A stretch of DNA of 64,000 nt from Polynucleobacter sp. JS-Polo-80-F4. Lineage in GTDB: Bacteria; Pseudomonadota; Gammaproteobacteria; Burkholderiales; Burkholderiaceae. Under the pieces are notes generated by a model. The model was not told the origin of the DNA. It saw only the letters and a program-made list of their open reading frames with translations, and did no database searches. The DNA is taken from positions 1,308,018 through 1,372,017 of the forward strand of contig NZ_JACVPI010000001.1 in NCBI RefSeq assembly GCF_018881965.1, in the 5' to 3' direction. The translations under genes and the position numbers were made by a program. Positions 62,096 to 64,000 of the stretch are shown piece by piece. Position 1 is the first letter of the stretch; each line of letters opens with the position of its first letter.

Positions 62096-62893
62096 ATGCT
62101 TGAGTTACGCGAAGCTGCACTCGCAATCTTGGCAAGTGCTGATGCACAAGACAAAGTAAGTCGCTTACTCAAGTTGTTTGATGAATATCAGCAGCAACGA
62201 GTGGCCCTTGATGTTTCTCGCAAGCTTGAATCTCAAAACCTTATCCTTCCCGGTCGCCCAGTAAAGCCAGAGCTTGTACTTCCTAAGCTAGTTCCCAAAA
62301 GAAGAATGGATACGCCAGAAGGTAGGGCGGGTTTGTTGCACTCACTTGCCCATATTGAATTTAATGCTATGAATCTTGCATTAGATGCCATTTGGCGCTT
62401 TCCTGATATGCCTCAGGAATACTATGAGGATTGGCTAAAGGTTGCGAAAGAAGAGGCTTATCACTTCAGTTTAGTAAATGAGCATCTGCATACACTGGGT
62501 TTTTCTTATGGGGACTTTCCGGCTCACAATAGTTTGTGGGAGATGGTCGAGAGAACAACGGATTCAGTCATTGCCCGCATGGCGCTGGTACCCAGAACAA
62601 TGGAGGCTCGGGGATTGGATGCTGTGCCTTCGATTCGGGATCGCTTTAAACAAATAAAAGAAGTTCGTGCGGTTGAAATTCTAGAGATTATTCTCAATGA
62701 TGAAATCGGTCATGTACTGATTGGTAATCGCTGGTTTAACTTCTTATGTAGCAAAGATAATCTTTCCCCGATTTCTGCTTATCGAGAATTAGCCGCCCAA
62801 TATCGTGCACCTGTTCTAAAGGGGCCATTTAATATGGAGGCACGTAAGCAAGCGGGTTTTTCAACAGAAGAGTTAGATCTTCTTGGGGCATAG
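62096..62893 (+). CDS. DUF455 ferritin-like diiron protein
   Basis: A 265-residue protein of the DUF455 ferritin-like family. A complete diiron ligand set can be read: Glu88 (AHIEFNA), Glu120-x-x-His123 (EEAYHF), Glu170 (TMEARG), Glu203-x-x-His206 (NDEIGHV), on four helices. This is related in form to MiaE-type hydroxylases, but the substrate is unknown. The first 60 residues are an added helical region. It starts 30 nt after guaA and ends 3 nt before a B12-binding radical SAM gene, so the two are very likely expressed together. Confidence 0.88.
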   Translation: MLELREAALAILASADAQDKVSRLLKLFDEYQQQRVALDVSRKLESQNLILPGRPVKPELVLPKLVPKRRMDTPEGRAGLLHSLAHIEFNAMNLALDAIWRFPDMPQEYYEDWLKVAKEEAYHFSLVNEHLHTLGFSYGDFPAHNSLWEMVERTTDSVIARMALVPRTMEARGLDAVPSIRDRFKQIKEVRAVEILEIILNDEIGHVLIGNRWFNFLCSKDNLSPISAYRELAAQYRAPVLKGPFNMEARKQAGFSTEELDLLGA

Positions 62894-62896
62894 CGA

Positions 62897-64000
62897 ATGA
62901 GTATGAAGGTATTAAGCCTCATCCCACCTATGACTCAGCTGAATACGCCGTATCCTTCTACGGCGTACATCACAGGGTTTTTGAGATCACGCGGCATCGA
63001 TGCTGTTCAAGAAGATCTCGCACTAGCTCTTGTACTCAGTTTTTTTACTCCAGAAGGTATGACCGAGATTCGAGCTGAGGCTCTTGGTGTTCCTGAAGAG
63101 GGTCGCAGTGCCAGCGTAAATTTTTTCTTAGATTATTTTGATTCTTATCAAGCTTCTATCTCACCAGTTATTCATTTCTTGCAGGGTCGTGACAGTACCT
63201 TAAGTCACCGTATTAATACCCGTGATTTTTTGCCTGAGGGTCCCCGCTTTGCTGCGCTCGATGTCTTTGACGATGAGGAAGCTGCTGATTCATTGGCTTG
63301 GGCCTTCGGCGCTCTTGGCTCACAGGATAGAGCCCGTCATTTAGCAACCCTGTATCTCAATGATTTGTCTGATGTGCTGCGTGATGCAGTGGATGATCGT
63401 TTTGAGTTCGTGCGCTATGCTGAATCTTTGGCTAGCAGCCAGCCTACATTTACCCCCCTGGCTGAGGCTCTTCAAGCAGAACCAACGCTCATGGATTTGC
63501 ATTTACAGGCACTTGCCACTCAAGCAATTGATCGCCATCGACCAAACTTGGTACTTCTGTCCGTGCCTTTCCCGGGCGCAATGTACGCCGCTTTGCGAAT
63601 AGCCCAAGTGATTAAGGGTGCTCACCCAGAAATCAAAATTGCCTTAGGCGGTGGATATGTCAATACAGAACTGAGGGAGTTATCTGATCCTCGTATTTTT
63701 GATTATGTTGATTTCATCACGCTAGATTCAGGTGAGAGGCCTTTGCTCGCTTTGCTTGAGCATCTCAATGGCAAGCGTTCTGCTGAGCGATTGGTGCGCA
63801 CTTTTCTTCGTAATTCTAATACGCAGGTGCAATATCTAAATTGGCAAGAGCCGGATGTGCCTTTTGAGGAGGTGGGTACCGCTACTTGGGATGGCCTGCC
63901 ACTAGATTCTTATCTATCGCTTCTGGATATGTTAAATCCAATGCATCGCTTGTGGAGTGATGGCCGCTGGAATAAGCTGACTGTTGCGCACGGATGTTAT
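62897..64000 (+). CDS. B12-binding radical SAM protein (5' part)
   Basis: Open from the ATG at 62897 to the window end, 368 codons without a stop. The opening VLSLIPPMTQLNTPYPSTAY is typical of B12-binding radical SAM proteins; a Rossmann-like B12 domain (about 200-270, with LVLLSVPFPGAMYAAL and IALGGGYVNTEL) follows. The sequence stops in LTVAHGCY, just where the radical SAM CxxxCxxC cluster motif should begin (first Cys is residue 367). The catalytic half is outside the window. It is coupled to the ferritin-like gene (3-nt gap). An ATG two codons later is an alternative start. Confidence 0.88.
   Translation, partial: MSMKVLSLIPPMTQLNTPYPSTAYITGFLRSRGIDAVQEDLALALVLSFFTPEGMTEIRAEALGVPEEGRSASVNFFLDYFDSYQASISPVIHFLQGRDSTLSHRINTRDFLPEGPRFAALDVFDDEEAADSLAWAFGALGSQDRARHLATLYLNDLSDVLRDAVDDRFEFVRYAESLASSQPTFTPLAEALQAEPTLMDLHLQALATQAIDRHRPNLVLLSVPFPGAMYAALRIAQVIKGAHPEIKIALGGGYVNTELRELSDPRIFDYVDFITLDSGERPLLALLEHLNGKRSAERLVRTFLRNSNTQVQYLNWQEPDVPFEEVGTATWDGLPLDSYLSLLDMLNPMHRLWSDGRWNKLTVAHGCY

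Overview
The window looks like core chromosome of a betaproteobacterium in the Burkholderiaceae, most like Polynucleobacter. Evidence seen: moderate-to-low GC, a dapD-dapE-prmB cluster divergent from smc-zipA-ligA, the rpfE-like/recJ/prfB/lysS block, the rpsB-tsf-pyrH-frr-uppS-cdsA-dxr-rseP-bamA-skp-lpxD-fabZ-lpxA-lpxB-rnhB run, and a four-gene Anbu (proteasome-like) operon beside smpB. The genus is an inference. I see no IS elements, phage genes, CRISPR arrays or rRNA.

Layout. 1-5.7 kb: a sulfur and redox region with the 3' end of a YeiH-type exporter, a Tat-exported SoxC-type sulfite dehydrogenase with a lipidated SoxD-like cytochrome c, a 54-residue ORF with a strongly folded leader, ferredoxin-NADP reductase, dsbB and cysK. 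5.7-11.2 kb (minus): rpfE-like gene, recJ, prfB (programmed +1 frameshift) and lysS. 11.2-16.9 kb (plus): lolC, lolD, tatD-like, comEC and a glycine-zipper lipoprotein, then an initiator tRNA on the minus strand. 17.2-21.1 kb: kup, an exported helical protein and radA. 21.1-24 kb (minus): dapD, dapE, prmB. 24.2-31.3 kb (plus): smc, zipA-like, ligA, a Nudix hydrolase. 31.3-34.7 kb (minus): map, glnD. 35-50 kb (plus): translation factors, UMP kinase, isoprenoid/phospholipid steps, outer-membrane assembly and lipid A synthesis, then rnhB and an rRNA methyltransferase. 50-53.3 kb: divergent ppsR and ppsA. 53.4-58.1 kb (minus): smpB, then ATP-grasp, alpha-E, transglutaminase-like and Anbu peptidase genes. 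58.2-64 kb (plus): ratA, ratB, guaB, guaA, a ferritin-like diiron protein and the 5' part of a B12-binding radical SAM gene cut by the window end.

How the genes work together. The 35-49 kb run ties ribosome function and recycling to envelope building: CdsA (phospholipid), UppS and Dxr (isoprenoid carriers), RseP (envelope stress), BamA and Skp (outer-membrane proteins), LpxD/FabZ/LpxA/LpxB (lipid A). Many genes overlap by 1-14 nt, often with ATGA or TTGA junctions, so translational coupling is likely.

Least understood parts: (i) the Anbu/ATP-grasp/alpha-E/transglutaminase operon, with NtrC-like dyads in front of it and a Lys-rich tail on the peptidase; (ii) the DUF455 diiron protein paired with a B12/radical SAM enzyme at the right edge; (iii) the 54-residue ORF behind fpr, whose ribosome-binding site lies in a hairpin next to two more inverted repeats; (iv) the prfB start region, where the only Shine-Dalgarno-like run abuts the start codon inside a hairpin.
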